DNA of 64,000 nucleotides, from the NCBI GenBank assembly GCA_035315885.1, contig DATFXM010000097.1:151602-215601 (forward strand), written 5' to 3'. The notes beneath the pieces were generated by a model. It saw nothing but the letters and a program-made list of their open reading frames with translations, was not told the origin of the DNA and did no database searches. Source of the stretch: DATFXM01 sp035315885 (GTDB lineage Bacteria; Acidobacteriota; Blastocatellia; UBA7656). Shown piece after piece: positions 25,980 to 32,747 of this stretch. Position 1 is the first letter of the stretch. Every line of letters begins with the position of its first letter. Made by a program: the position numbers and the translations under genes.

Positions 25980-26011
25980 AAAAGTTGGCCAAAAGATGAA
26001 GTTCTCTTCAT
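25964..26011. promoter_or_regulatory. Paired operator-like palindromes at the tetR promoter
   Basis: Two 16-base dyads share the form TGAA-N6-TTCA: TTGAACTCTACTTCAA (25964-25979), covering the -35 box and spacer, and ATGAAGTTCTCTTCAT (25996-26011). Their centres are 32 bases apart, about three helical turns. A separate TTGGCCAA palindrome (25985-25992) sits between them. Confidence 0.5.
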
Positions 26012-26056
26012 AGAGATTGAGTATGGCCAATGACCGAAATTTCAAACCTGAACCGA

Positions 26057-27214
26057 CTAGCCAAATGAGGGCTCTTCTGTAGCGGGAGGAGATCCGGATG
26101 ATAGAACCGGCAGGGGGCGACTCAGTATTGTGGGCCGAGGTGCGATTGGGCTGTAGAGGGTGTCGCGCTCTACGGGAACCCTTCCAGCGCCCTTAACCAG
26201 CTCTTCAATCTGGGCTTGAGTCAGTTGATTGTCGTTGCCTTCAACCAGGTAAGACTCCATGAGGCTGCCGCCATGGCTGATCGTTCCGTCGAGGTCGTCG
26301 GCTCCAAAACGCAGCGCTACCTGCGCGAGCTGCCGGCCCAGCATCACCCAGTACGCCTTGATGTGTGGGATGTTGTCGAGCATCAGCCGCGACACTGCTA
26401 TCGTCTTGAGACTGTCGACGCCGCTCGGACCCGGGAGGTGCGAGAGGTCGGTTCCTCTTGGATTAAACGCCAACGGGATGAAACACATGAATCCATTAGT
26501 TTCGTCTTGGAGGTCGCGAAGCTTCACAAGGTGATCGACTCGGTCTTCGTAAGACTCAATGTGGCCATAGAGCATGGTGGCATTTGTTTTTACGCCCGCT
26601 CTATGTACTTTGCCCGCCAGTTCCAGCCAGCGGTCGCCTGACGTCTTATGAGCGCAGATGCGGCTGCGGGTGGGCTCCCTGAGGATTTCAGCGCCGCCTC
26701 CGGGGCAACTGTCCAGACCCGCGGCCTTGAGTCCTTCGATGACCGCCTCATCCGTCATTCGGCAAATGCGAGTGAGGTGATCCAGCTCGACCATCGTGAA
26801 GGCCTTGAGGTGCATGTCGGGAAGGTTGCGCTTAAGCTCGGACAGCAAGGACGTGTAGTAGTCGAATTGCAGGCGCGGGTGAAGCCCGCCGACGATATGA
26901 AGTTCGCGCGCGCCCTCCTCGTAGGCCTTGCGAGCGATCTCCAGACACTCGTCTACGGACCATTCGTAAGCTTCGGAATGCCGGACGCGGCGATAGAAGC
27001 TGCAAAAGGCACAGTCGGAGATGCAAACGTTGGTGTAGTTCAGATGCCGATTGACGTTGTAATAAGTAAAGTCCCCGTTCAGACGTTCTCTGATCGAATT
27101 GGCAAGGCCTCCGAGGTAAATCAGGTCGTCGGTTTCAAACAGCGCGACTCCGTCTTCCAGGGAGAGCCTATGGCCGCTGCTTACCTTTTCAGCGATTTGA
27201 TCTAAGGGTTTCAT
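26057..27214 (-). CDS. mqnE: Aminofutalosine synthase
   Basis: Radical SAM enzyme that joins 3-[(1-carboxyvinyl)oxy]benzoate to the adenosyl radical, giving aminofutalosine in the alternative menaquinone pathway. The 385-residue product has the cluster motif CISDCAFC (Cys64, Cys68, Cys71), preceded by NRHLNYTNVC, and the GGLHPRLQFDYY and NATMLYGHIES blocks; the C-terminal GTISHGGSLMESY region fits MqnE. MqnC (cyclisation) and CofH are the close relatives that could be confused, but HP-type substrate motifs and RHLNYTN favour MqnE. No other mqn gene is in the window. The ATG lies against a heptamer repeat. Confidence 0.88.
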   Translation of the reverse strand: MKPLDQIAEKVSSGHRLSLEDGVALFETDDLIYLGGLANSIRERLNGDFTYYNVNRHLNYTNVCISDCAFCSFYRRVRHSEAYEWSVDECLEIARKAYEEGARELHIVGGLHPRLQFDYYTSLLSELKRNLPDMHLKAFTMVELDHLTRICRMTDEAVIEGLKAAGLDSCPGGGAEILREPTRSRICAHKTSGDRWLELAGKVHRAGVKTNATMLYGHIESYEDRVDHLVKLRDLQDETNGFMCFIPLAFNPRGTDLSHLPGPSGVDSLKTIAVSRLMLDNIPHIKAYWVMLGRQLAQVALRFGADDLDGTISHGGSLMESYLVEGNDNQLTQAQIEELVKGAGRVPVERDTLYSPIAPRPTILSRPLPVLSSGSPPATEEPSFG

Positions 27215-27218
27215 GATA

Positions 27219-27290
27219 GTTCTGAGTTCTGAGTTCCCAGCTCTGAGTCCTTTGTTATTGCATCGGAGTCAGTACACAGGACCCGGAACT
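27219..27290. repeat. Heptamer array, family A, two arms (site 8a)
   Basis: Left arm 27219-27250: TTCTGAG, TTCTGAG, TTCCCAG, CTCTGAG. A weaker right arm is at 27264-27290. It begins five bases upstream of the mqnE start codon, so it lies in the mqnE leader. Confidence 0.7.
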
Positions 27291-27350
27291 TTCTCTTTGG
27301 GGATTATACAGAGATTGAATGACGGGCCAAACCGAAGTGCGGACAATCGG

Positions 27351-27483
27351 ACTCAGAACTTTCGTCTTCGTTGGGTGCGCGCTGGAAAAGCAAAAGCGCG
27401 CTCTCCGGGAGCGCGCTTTTTTGGTTTAGGTGTTAGTACTGAGTAGCAAGTCCTTGTTACATCCCACTCGGGACTCAGAACTT
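27351..27483. repeat. Heptamer array, family A, fragments flanking a terminator (site 8b)
   Basis: ACTCAGAAC at 27351-27359, ACTGAGTAG at 27439-27447 and ACTCGGGACTCAGAACTT at 27466-27483. They surround the terminator at 27392-27420; the last copy abuts the stop of the ribbon-helix-helix gene. Confidence 0.55.
27392..27422. terminator. Bidirectional intrinsic terminator
   Basis: Perfect 12-bp stem AAAAGCGCGCTC (27392-27403) and its complement (27409-27420), loop TCCGG, followed by a T6 run on the plus strand and by TTTTGCTTTT on the minus strand. On the minus strand it follows the ribbon-helix-helix gene (27489) and would separate it from mqnE. Confidence 0.9.
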
Positions 27484-27488
27484 CTTCT

Positions 27489-27938
27489 TTATCGGGCTTC
27501 CTGCCCGTTGATCATGTCCTTCAGCTCGGATTTAAGCCGTTCAATTTCGTCGATTCGTTCTCTAATTCGATCAAAGAGTGGGGCTTGGGCTTTTATACCC
27601 TCGCTGATAAGAAATGCCGCGGCTTCGGATCTGCTTTTAAAGATTCCGGACTGGATCAACTGGTCTAAACCCCGCAACGATTCGTCGTTGACCCTGACCA
27701 TGACTACGTGATCTCTGGCAGAAAGCGCTGATTCGATTGCTTTGCTGATGGACTCTGTAGCCTTATTGAACACCTCGCCCGTTTTTTGCGCGACCTCCTT
27801 AACGGAAGACGCCAGATCGTCGAAGCTGGAGCTGTTTCTGGGTTGGTCGTTTTCCATCGTTGACATCACTACTTCACCGTTGGCTTCGTGCTTCTCCTCT
27901 ATCAGGACGTCGCCCGAACTGCCTTCTCGCTGATACAT
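27489..27938 (-). CDS. Ribbon-helix-helix (CopG-like) domain protein with long N-terminal arm
   Basis: The 149-residue product has a C-terminal ribbon-helix-helix-like fold (about residues 77-120: VVMVRVNDESLRGLDQLIQSG, then SRSEAAAFLISEGI) followed by a charged helix (DRIRERIDEIERLKSELKDM). The first 75 residues are acidic and include an amphipathic helix rich in Ala/Lys/Ser (ASSVKEVAQKTGEVFNKAT). Such a domain usually binds DNA as a dimer, here perhaps also oligomerising through the added helices. The start at 27938 is set by GGAGG seven bases upstream of ATG; an ATG at 27986 lacks this. It has its own terminator. Target unknown; no toxin gene is adjacent, so an antitoxin role is not supported. 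Confidence 0.7.
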   Translation of the reverse strand: MYQREGSSGDVLIEEKHEANGEVVMSTMENDQPRNSSSFDDLASSVKEVAQKTGEVFNKATESISKAIESALSARDHVVMVRVNDESLRGLDQLIQSGIFKSRSEAAAFLISEGIKAQAPLFDRIRERIDEIERLKSELKDMINGQEAR

Positions 27939-28082
27939 TTCTTCACCTCCAGTTATTGGAAGCCGCTGTAAGCTGATTACGCTCAAACTGTAGATCAGGT
28001 TTCAAACTTTCGCCAATTCAAAAACAAAAGTTCGGCAACCGCCCGTCCCGCCCACGCGTCCTTAGGCTTCGAAAACAACCCG

Positions 28083-28111
28083 TTGCACCTGTTTTTTACC
28101 TCCACTAATAT
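28083..28111 (+). promoter_or_regulatory. mgtE promoter
   Basis: TTGCAC (28083-28088), 17-base spacer, TAATAT (28106-28111). Predicted start near 28118, a 30-base leader, which is too short for a magnesium riboswitch. Confidence 0.65.
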
Positions 28112-28149
28112 GGAGAACTTTTCGAAACCGATACCTCGAGGGCAATTTA

Positions 28150-29532
28150 ATGGAGCCAGAAACCATTCAGAAGGCGCATTCACCCATCACCGTACCTGTT
28201 GTCCGCAAACTCCTCCATCGCGGCGCGCGGGCGAGATTGGCGCGCATCTTCACCAAAGCCTACCCGGTAGAGGTCGCCCGGCTGCTTTCTACCCTTCCCG
28301 AGTCCGAACGATGGGAAGCGTTCTCGATACTCCTCGAGGAGAGTGACGCCAGCCACGTTTCAAGTGTGCTCAGCGAGATGTCTCCCTCCCACAGCGTCGG
28401 GCTGCTTGAACGCCTCGAGCCCAAGTCAATAGCTCGGTACCTGAGCGAGCTTCCGCCTGATGATGCGACGTTGCTCGCGTCCAACCTCTCTGAACCCCTC
28501 GCGGCAGAGGTGCTAGCGTTAATGGAAGCCGAACCGGCGGCTGATGTCCGCGGCTTGCTCGAGCACGAAGAACGCACTGCCGGCCGAATCATGACGACCG
28601 ATTACTTCGCGCTGGAAGAGGACGTCACGATCTCAGAGGCGGTCACCGCCCTGCAGAAGAAGAGCGAAGACTATGAGATGGTCTTCTACCTGTATGTAGT
28701 AGACAAGCGCGATCACCTGGTGGGGGTGGTGAGCCTGCGGAAGCTCTTGACTACGCATCCAAGCACGCAACTCAAGCGCGTAATGGCTCATCCGGTTATC
28801 AGCGCAAGAACCGAAGCCAGTCAACAGGAAGTTGCTCGGCTTGTTGCCGAGTACAATCTGCTCGCGATCCCGATAGTCGATAACGAAGACAAGCTTGTCG
28901 GAATTGTGACTGTAGACGACGTAATCGACGTGTTGCAGGAGGAGGCCGCCGAAGACCTGCTGGCGCTGGCAGGTGTTACTGCAGAGGAGCGAGTGACTAC
29001 AACCGCAAGCCGGTCATTACAACTGCGTGCGCCGTGGCTGCTACTGAACCTGGCGACGACTTTCTTACCCGCTTTTGTGATCGCGCAGTTTGACTGGGCA
29101 ATCAGCAAGTACGCCGCCCTGGCCGCAATCGTAACAATGCCGATGGGAATGGGGGGTAACGGGGCGACTCAGACTCTGACCGTGATCATTCGCGGGTTGG
29201 CGCTCAACGAAGTTTCGGGGGTTGGCAAGATAACGTTCAAACAGATGGTTGTAGGGCTCGGTAATGGAATCATAAATGGACTCGTGGGAGCGATAGTCGT
29301 GGCTCTCTTCTTCAAGACAGTCTGGCTTGGCATCGTGCTGGCGATTTCGATGGTGGTGAACATGATCGTGGCAGCGCTCGCGGGCACTCTCATACCAGTA
29401 GTGCTCAAACGTATGAAAGTGGATCCGGCGGTTGCGTCAACCGTGTTTGTGACAACATTCACCGATGTCGGAGGATCGCTGTCGTTCCTTGGAATTGCCT
29501 CGCTGTTTATGAGTATGCTACCGCATTCATAA
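28150..29532 (+). CDS. mgtE: Magnesium transporter MgtE
   Basis: Mg2+ channel of the inner membrane (460 residues). The N-domain (about 30-140) is a helical superhelix with repeated (V)ARLLSTLPESERWEAF-type units; two CBS domains follow (about 145-270: RIMTTDYFALEEDVTISEAVTAL and MAHPVISARTEASQQEVARLVAEYNLLAIPIVD); then five hydrophobic segments with the pore motif PMGMGGNGATQTLTV. The CBS pair binds Mg2+ and closes the pore in known members. Start chosen at ATG 28150 with GAGGG eight bases upstream. The family C-terminus (DVGGSLSFLGIASLF) is complete. Confidence 0.95.
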   Translation: MEPETIQKAHSPITVPVVRKLLHRGARARLARIFTKAYPVEVARLLSTLPESERWEAFSILLEESDASHVSSVLSEMSPSHSVGLLERLEPKSIARYLSELPPDDATLLASNLSEPLAAEVLALMEAEPAADVRGLLEHEERTAGRIMTTDYFALEEDVTISEAVTALQKKSEDYEMVFYLYVVDKRDHLVGVVSLRKLLTTHPSTQLKRVMAHPVISARTEASQQEVARLVAEYNLLAIPIVDNEDKLVGIVTVDDVIDVLQEEAAEDLLALAGVTAEERVTTTASRSLQLRAPWLLLNLATTFLPAFVIAQFDWAISKYAALAAIVTMPMGMGGNGATQTLTVIIRGLALNEVSGVGKITFKQMVVGLGNGIINGLVGAIVVALFFKTVWLGIVLAISMVVNMIVAALAGTLIPVVLKRMKVDPAVASTVFVTTFTDVGGSLSFLGIASLFMSMLPHS

Positions 29533-29537
29533 GGCAA

Positions 29538-29622
29538 GTTCTGAGTTCTGAGCCCTGAGTTCTGAGTCCGAACAGCACCATGATCGTTTCTCGGTGCGCA
29601 AAGACTCAGAACTCAGAACTCA
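29538..29622. repeat. Heptamer array, family A, inverted arms (site 9)
   Basis: Left arm 29538-29568: four units of (T/C)CTGAGT; right arm 29603-29622: nearly three units of ACTCAGA. It spans the full convergent gap between mgtE (stop 29532) and the lipoprotein gene (stop 29623), as at site 7 but with a different heptamer. Confidence 0.85.
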
Positions 29623-30063
29623 TCATTGGTTTCCTGACTTGACCTTTATTCCGCCGAGGACCGCTTCGGCGTACTTGATCCGCTCGAGAGAGTCCTTGTC
29701 GCGCGCCTGAACCGCGGTCAGCGCGCGATCGAGCGCACCGCGGAGATCCTCCCACTCGGGTTGTAATTTGGGTTTTCGCGCCAGTGCCCGGTTAGCTTCG
29801 CCCTGAGCTTGTTGGAGCTGCGCTGCTGCATCGTTCCATTTGGAGTCGAGAACCGACTGCCTCGCGGAGTAGAGGGCCAGGCTGGCGCGTTCCGTATCGC
29901 CCTTGAGGGACTCCTCGTTCAGTACGGCCAGCCCGGGTGAGGCGTTTGAGTTGGTTGTCTTGTCGGCTCCAGCGGACTGGTCCGCGGGCGGCGCGCCTTT
30001 TGTGCATGCGACTGCAAAAAACAAGACCCCTGTCATGAAAACTGTTGCCGCGAATCTTGTCAT
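29623..30063 (-). CDS. Lipoprotein of unknown function
   Basis: The 146-residue product from the ATG at 30063 has a signal sequence ending in FAVACTKG, a plausible lipobox with Cys at residue 19. The mature part is polar, with two or three helices (LALYSARQSVLDSKWNDAAAQLQQAQGEANRAL and a KDSLERIKYAEAVL region), resembling the single helical hairpins of TPR-like or envelope stress proteins. I do not recognise a family. In-frame ATGs upstream (30105, 30135) would put charged residues before the signal peptide, so the downstream ATG is preferred. It lies downstream of the CuA-barrel gene on the same strand, with a gap of about 160 bases. Confidence 0.65.
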   Translation of the reverse strand: MTRFAATVFMTGVLFFAVACTKGAPPADQSAGADKTTNSNASPGLAVLNEESLKGDTERASLALYSARQSVLDSKWNDAAAQLQQAQGEANRALARKPKLQPEWEDLRGALDRALTAVQARDKDSLERIKYAEAVLGGIKVKSGNQ

Positions 30064-30222
30064 CGTAGCTTCGAATCCCCCTAAGATTCTGGAGTGGTTT
30101 GCCATTGAGAAGAGAACGTCTACTGCTGCTCGCAAGTATCGGGGCGGTCAAGCGGCGCCAGCCCCGAACTCGCGAACCGGAACACTTTCGTTCAGGATGA
30201 TCTCCTGTGTCGAGTGGTCAGC

Positions 30223-31656
30223 TTACAGCAAACGGCGATAAAGATTGAAGCCAATGACAAACTTGTTTGGCGGGAGGGCGAGGTTGCTCGAATTATACCG
30301 GGCGGTAGTCGTTGCTTGAGTGTTCGTGAAAACGAGCGAGAACACGTGACGGCCGATTCGCTTCTCAATGCCGAATCCTATCTCCGCTTCTGAATCGTTT
30401 TCGAGTCTCAGCAACTGGCCGGTTGTCTGATCGAACACCGGCACTATCTGCCCCATTTTGAAACCGATCCTGGGCGTGTACTCAAACAGCAGGGAAACGC
30501 TTGGTCTGAGCCGTCCGTTAAAGCCGAAGCCGAACGAGCCAGTGTGTTGACCGAGTCGCAGGTCGCGAGCGGCCTCCGGGAATGGCGTGAACTCGGGATT
30601 GGGATTGAAGCGGCTGTGCGCGTTTGTATTAATGTGCGCAGCCGGGGCAAAGAAAGCGTTGACGTATTTGGTGATGCTGCGTCCAAACATTGCCTGGATG
30701 TTCCAGGTGTAGTCGTGCCGGAAGTTGTCGTCTCCTTCTACACTGGCATAAGTCGATAACGCGATCGGCGAGCGTCCTGCCTCGTCCAGCCAGTGGTAAC
30801 CAACCCCCAATTCGATGGTCCGGCACAGACCTGGCCTGCAAAGGGGCGACCGGTATACTCGTCCATAAAGCCTGTCGGTAAACCCGTAAGTAAATCCGAA
30901 ACTTGAAACCGAGAAGCTATCGAAGCCAAAAAGGTCGTTCGCGCTTTCGTCGAGCGGCCAGAATGATTCCTGAAACCGGTGCGTGAAGCTGAGATTCAGA
31001 CTATGACGCTTGACCCTTTTCGGCGTGGGGACATTGACGACGGTGTAGTCGTATGGTTCGGAGGCCTTGCTGCTCTCGCGCTCTTTCGCAACTACCGGAG
31101 GCTCTTGCGTTCCGGTGCGCGTGGGAGTCGAGGGCTCCGGTTCGGTTAGTTTCGCAACCGTGCGAGTGTTTGTATCGATTCGAACCTTCTCGCCGCCCGC
31201 TTCGACGATCACCACGCCACGGTTTGCTTCATCGAAGCTAACATTGATGTTCGAAGCCGCTTGACCTCCTTGGCCACTGCTGTCGGTCACGATCAGCTCA
31301 CCGGTCATATCGGGATGACCATCGCCGCAAAAGACGGAACAAACGAATTCGAATTTCCCCGCGCGATCCGCGGTGAATTCAATTGTCTTTGTCTGTTTGG
31401 CCTTTATGACCTGGTCGATGTCGTACTCTTTGATCGCGATTCCGTGATCGACGTCTTCGGACGTCACCAACAATCGAATCTTTTCCCCTTTTTTCACCTG
31501 GATGGTCTTTGGAACAAACGCAAACTTGCGAGCGATTACCTTGATCTCTCGAGGTGTTTGCGGGTCCGGCTCGTCTGCCGCGTAAGCAACTCCAGAGAGC
31601 GCAAAAAAGCTCAGGACTAAACCGAGCCGAGTTCGAGCGGATCTGGTTTTGAACAT
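30223..31656 (-). CDS. Secreted CuA-type cupredoxin fused to a DUF5777-like beta-barrel
   Basis: A 477-residue exported protein with a signal peptide (about residues 1-26). Residues 35-125 form a cupredoxin resembling cytochrome oxidase subunit II: His71 and then Cys106-x3-Cys110-x3-His114-x2-Met117 in the FVCSVFCGDGHPDM stretch, the same spacing as the CuA centre. The Glu that binds through its backbone is replaced by Val108. After a Pro/Thr-rich linker (about 165-215) comes a barrel-like region (about 215-477) of alternating strands with aromatic girdles and the FTHRFQESFWPLDESANDLFGFDS block typical of DUF5777. No oxidase genes are near. GGAGG precedes the ATG. The fusion suggests a copper/redox module attached to the outer membrane; the function is unknown. 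Confidence 0.75.
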   Translation of the reverse strand: MFKTRSARTRLGLVLSFFALSGVAYAADEPDPQTPREIKVIARKFAFVPKTIQVKKGEKIRLLVTSEDVDHGIAIKEYDIDQVIKAKQTKTIEFTADRAGKFEFVCSVFCGDGHPDMTGELIVTDSSGQGGQAASNINVSFDEANRGVVIVEAGGEKVRIDTNTRTVAKLTEPEPSTPTRTGTQEPPVVAKERESSKASEPYDYTVVNVPTPKRVKRHSLNLSFTHRFQESFWPLDESANDLFGFDSFSVSSFGFTYGFTDRLYGRVYRSPLCRPGLCRTIELGVGYHWLDEAGRSPIALSTYASVEGDDNFRHDYTWNIQAMFGRSITKYVNAFFAPAAHINTNAHSRFNPNPEFTPFPEAARDLRLGQHTGSFGFGFNGRLRPSVSLLFEYTPRIGFKMGQIVPVFDQTTGQLLRLENDSEAEIGFGIEKRIGRHVFSLVFTNTQATTTARYNSSNLALPPNKFVIGFNLYRRLL

Positions 31657-31797
31657 TTGCTTGGTTCCTCCGGTGTTTCCTGTCTATTTGATTGTGGTTG
31701 AGGGTTTGCTTGTCTGATTGGCAGACTAAGCGAGTATAAACTACAACTCGCGGCAGCCACCAGTTGAGGCTGCTCGTTGTTTTGTCGTGCGACGACG

Positions 31798-31803
31798 TAT
31801 AAT
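31798..31803 (+). promoter_or_regulatory. Perfect -10 box ahead of the glutaminyl cyclase gene
   Basis: TATAAT 33-38 bases before the preferred start codon. Upstream -35 options are weak (CGTTGT at a 17-base spacing, TTGTTT at 15). The gap is divergent: the CuA-barrel gene has its ATG at 31656. Confidence 0.4.
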
Positions 31804-31835
31804 GGACGGAAAAACTACGACGCGAGGTGGCTCGA

Positions 31836-32747
31836 TTGAAGAAAAAGCCTTCCGCCCGAAGAGCCGACCAGCGAGCGGCAAAGCACGCTCGGTCCAAACG
31901 GTTTTTTGGCTACGCGGTTCTTGTCATCGTAGTAGTGATCGCCATCGTTGCGTTGGGCACACTCAGAAGAGGGCGAGCCGGAGAAGGTGCTCAGAACGAG
32001 AAGGGCGGCAACAAGCAGCAGCCGCCGCAAACCGTTTCGCCCGCCAGAAAAGCGGAATTTGAAATCGTCGCAGCGTATCCGCATGATCCCGCGGCGTACA
32101 CTCAGGGGCTGGTTTGGAAAGACGGAGGGTTCTATGAAAGCACCGGATTGTACGGTGAATCGACTCTTCGCCGTGTCGAGTTCCCGAGCGGAAAGGTGAC
32201 CAAGTCGATCAGTCTATCTCCCGATATCTTCGCAGAAGGACTCGCGCTCGTTGATAACAGATTGATACAGCTCACGTGGAAAGGCGGAAGAGGGTTCGTG
32301 TACGACCGTGACACCTTCAAACTGCTGCGAGAGTTTCGATACGATACTGAAGGCTGGGGCCTGACCTACGACGGCAAGAATCTGATTCTGAGTGATGGAA
32401 GCAGCACGCTTACATTTCTCGACCCGGAGAATTTCTCGGTTGTCCGCAGGCTGCCTGTTACCATGAACGGCGCCCCAGTGCAAAACCTGAACGAGCTCGA
32501 ATTCATCAACGGTGAAATCTGGTCCAACGTTTGGTTGAGCGATGTGATTCTGCGAATCCACCCGGCGAGCGGAAGAGTAACTTCCTATCTGGACATGAAA
32601 GGACTCTTCCCGGCGGAGATGCGAAAAAACTCCGACGACGTGCTCAATGGCATCGCTTACGACTCTGACGCGAGGAGGCTATTTGTAGGCGGCAAGCGCT
32701 GGCCACAAATCTTCGAAATCAAACTGAAGGACGAACCGGCTCACTGA
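31836..32747 (+). CDS. Glutaminyl-peptide cyclotransferase (beta-propeller type)
   Basis: Bacterial/plant-type glutamine cyclotransferase, which cyclises N-terminal glutamine of peptides to pyroglutamate. Basic N-terminus and one membrane helix (about residues 20-43) anchor a periplasmic five-bladed propeller, recognisable by YPHDPAAYTQGLVW, FYESTGLYGESTLRRVEF, ELEFINGEIWSNVWLSDVILRI, VLNGIAYD and FVGGKRWPQIFEI. I choose TTG at 31836 because AGGTGG lies just upstream; a GTG at 31827 in the same frame is the alternative. The last seven bases overlap the 3' end of the opposite DUF255 gene. Confidence 0.88.
   Translation: MKKKPSARRADQRAAKHARSKRFFGYAVLVIVVVIAIVALGTLRRGRAGEGAQNEKGGNKQQPPQTVSPARKAEFEIVAAYPHDPAAYTQGLVWKDGGFYESTGLYGESTLRRVEFPSGKVTKSISLSPDIFAEGLALVDNRLIQLTWKGGRGFVYDRDTFKLLREFRYDTEGWGLTYDGKNLILSDGSSTLTFLDPENFSVVRRLPVTMNGAPVQNLNELEFINGEIWSNVWLSDVILRIHPASGRVTSYLDMKGLFPAEMRKNSDDVLNGIAYDSDARRLFVGGKRWPQIFEIKLKDEPAH

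Noticed and set aside
28000..28149. Magnesium (M-box) riboswitch before mgtE
   Set aside because: The predicted leader from the promoter at 28083 is only about 30 bases.
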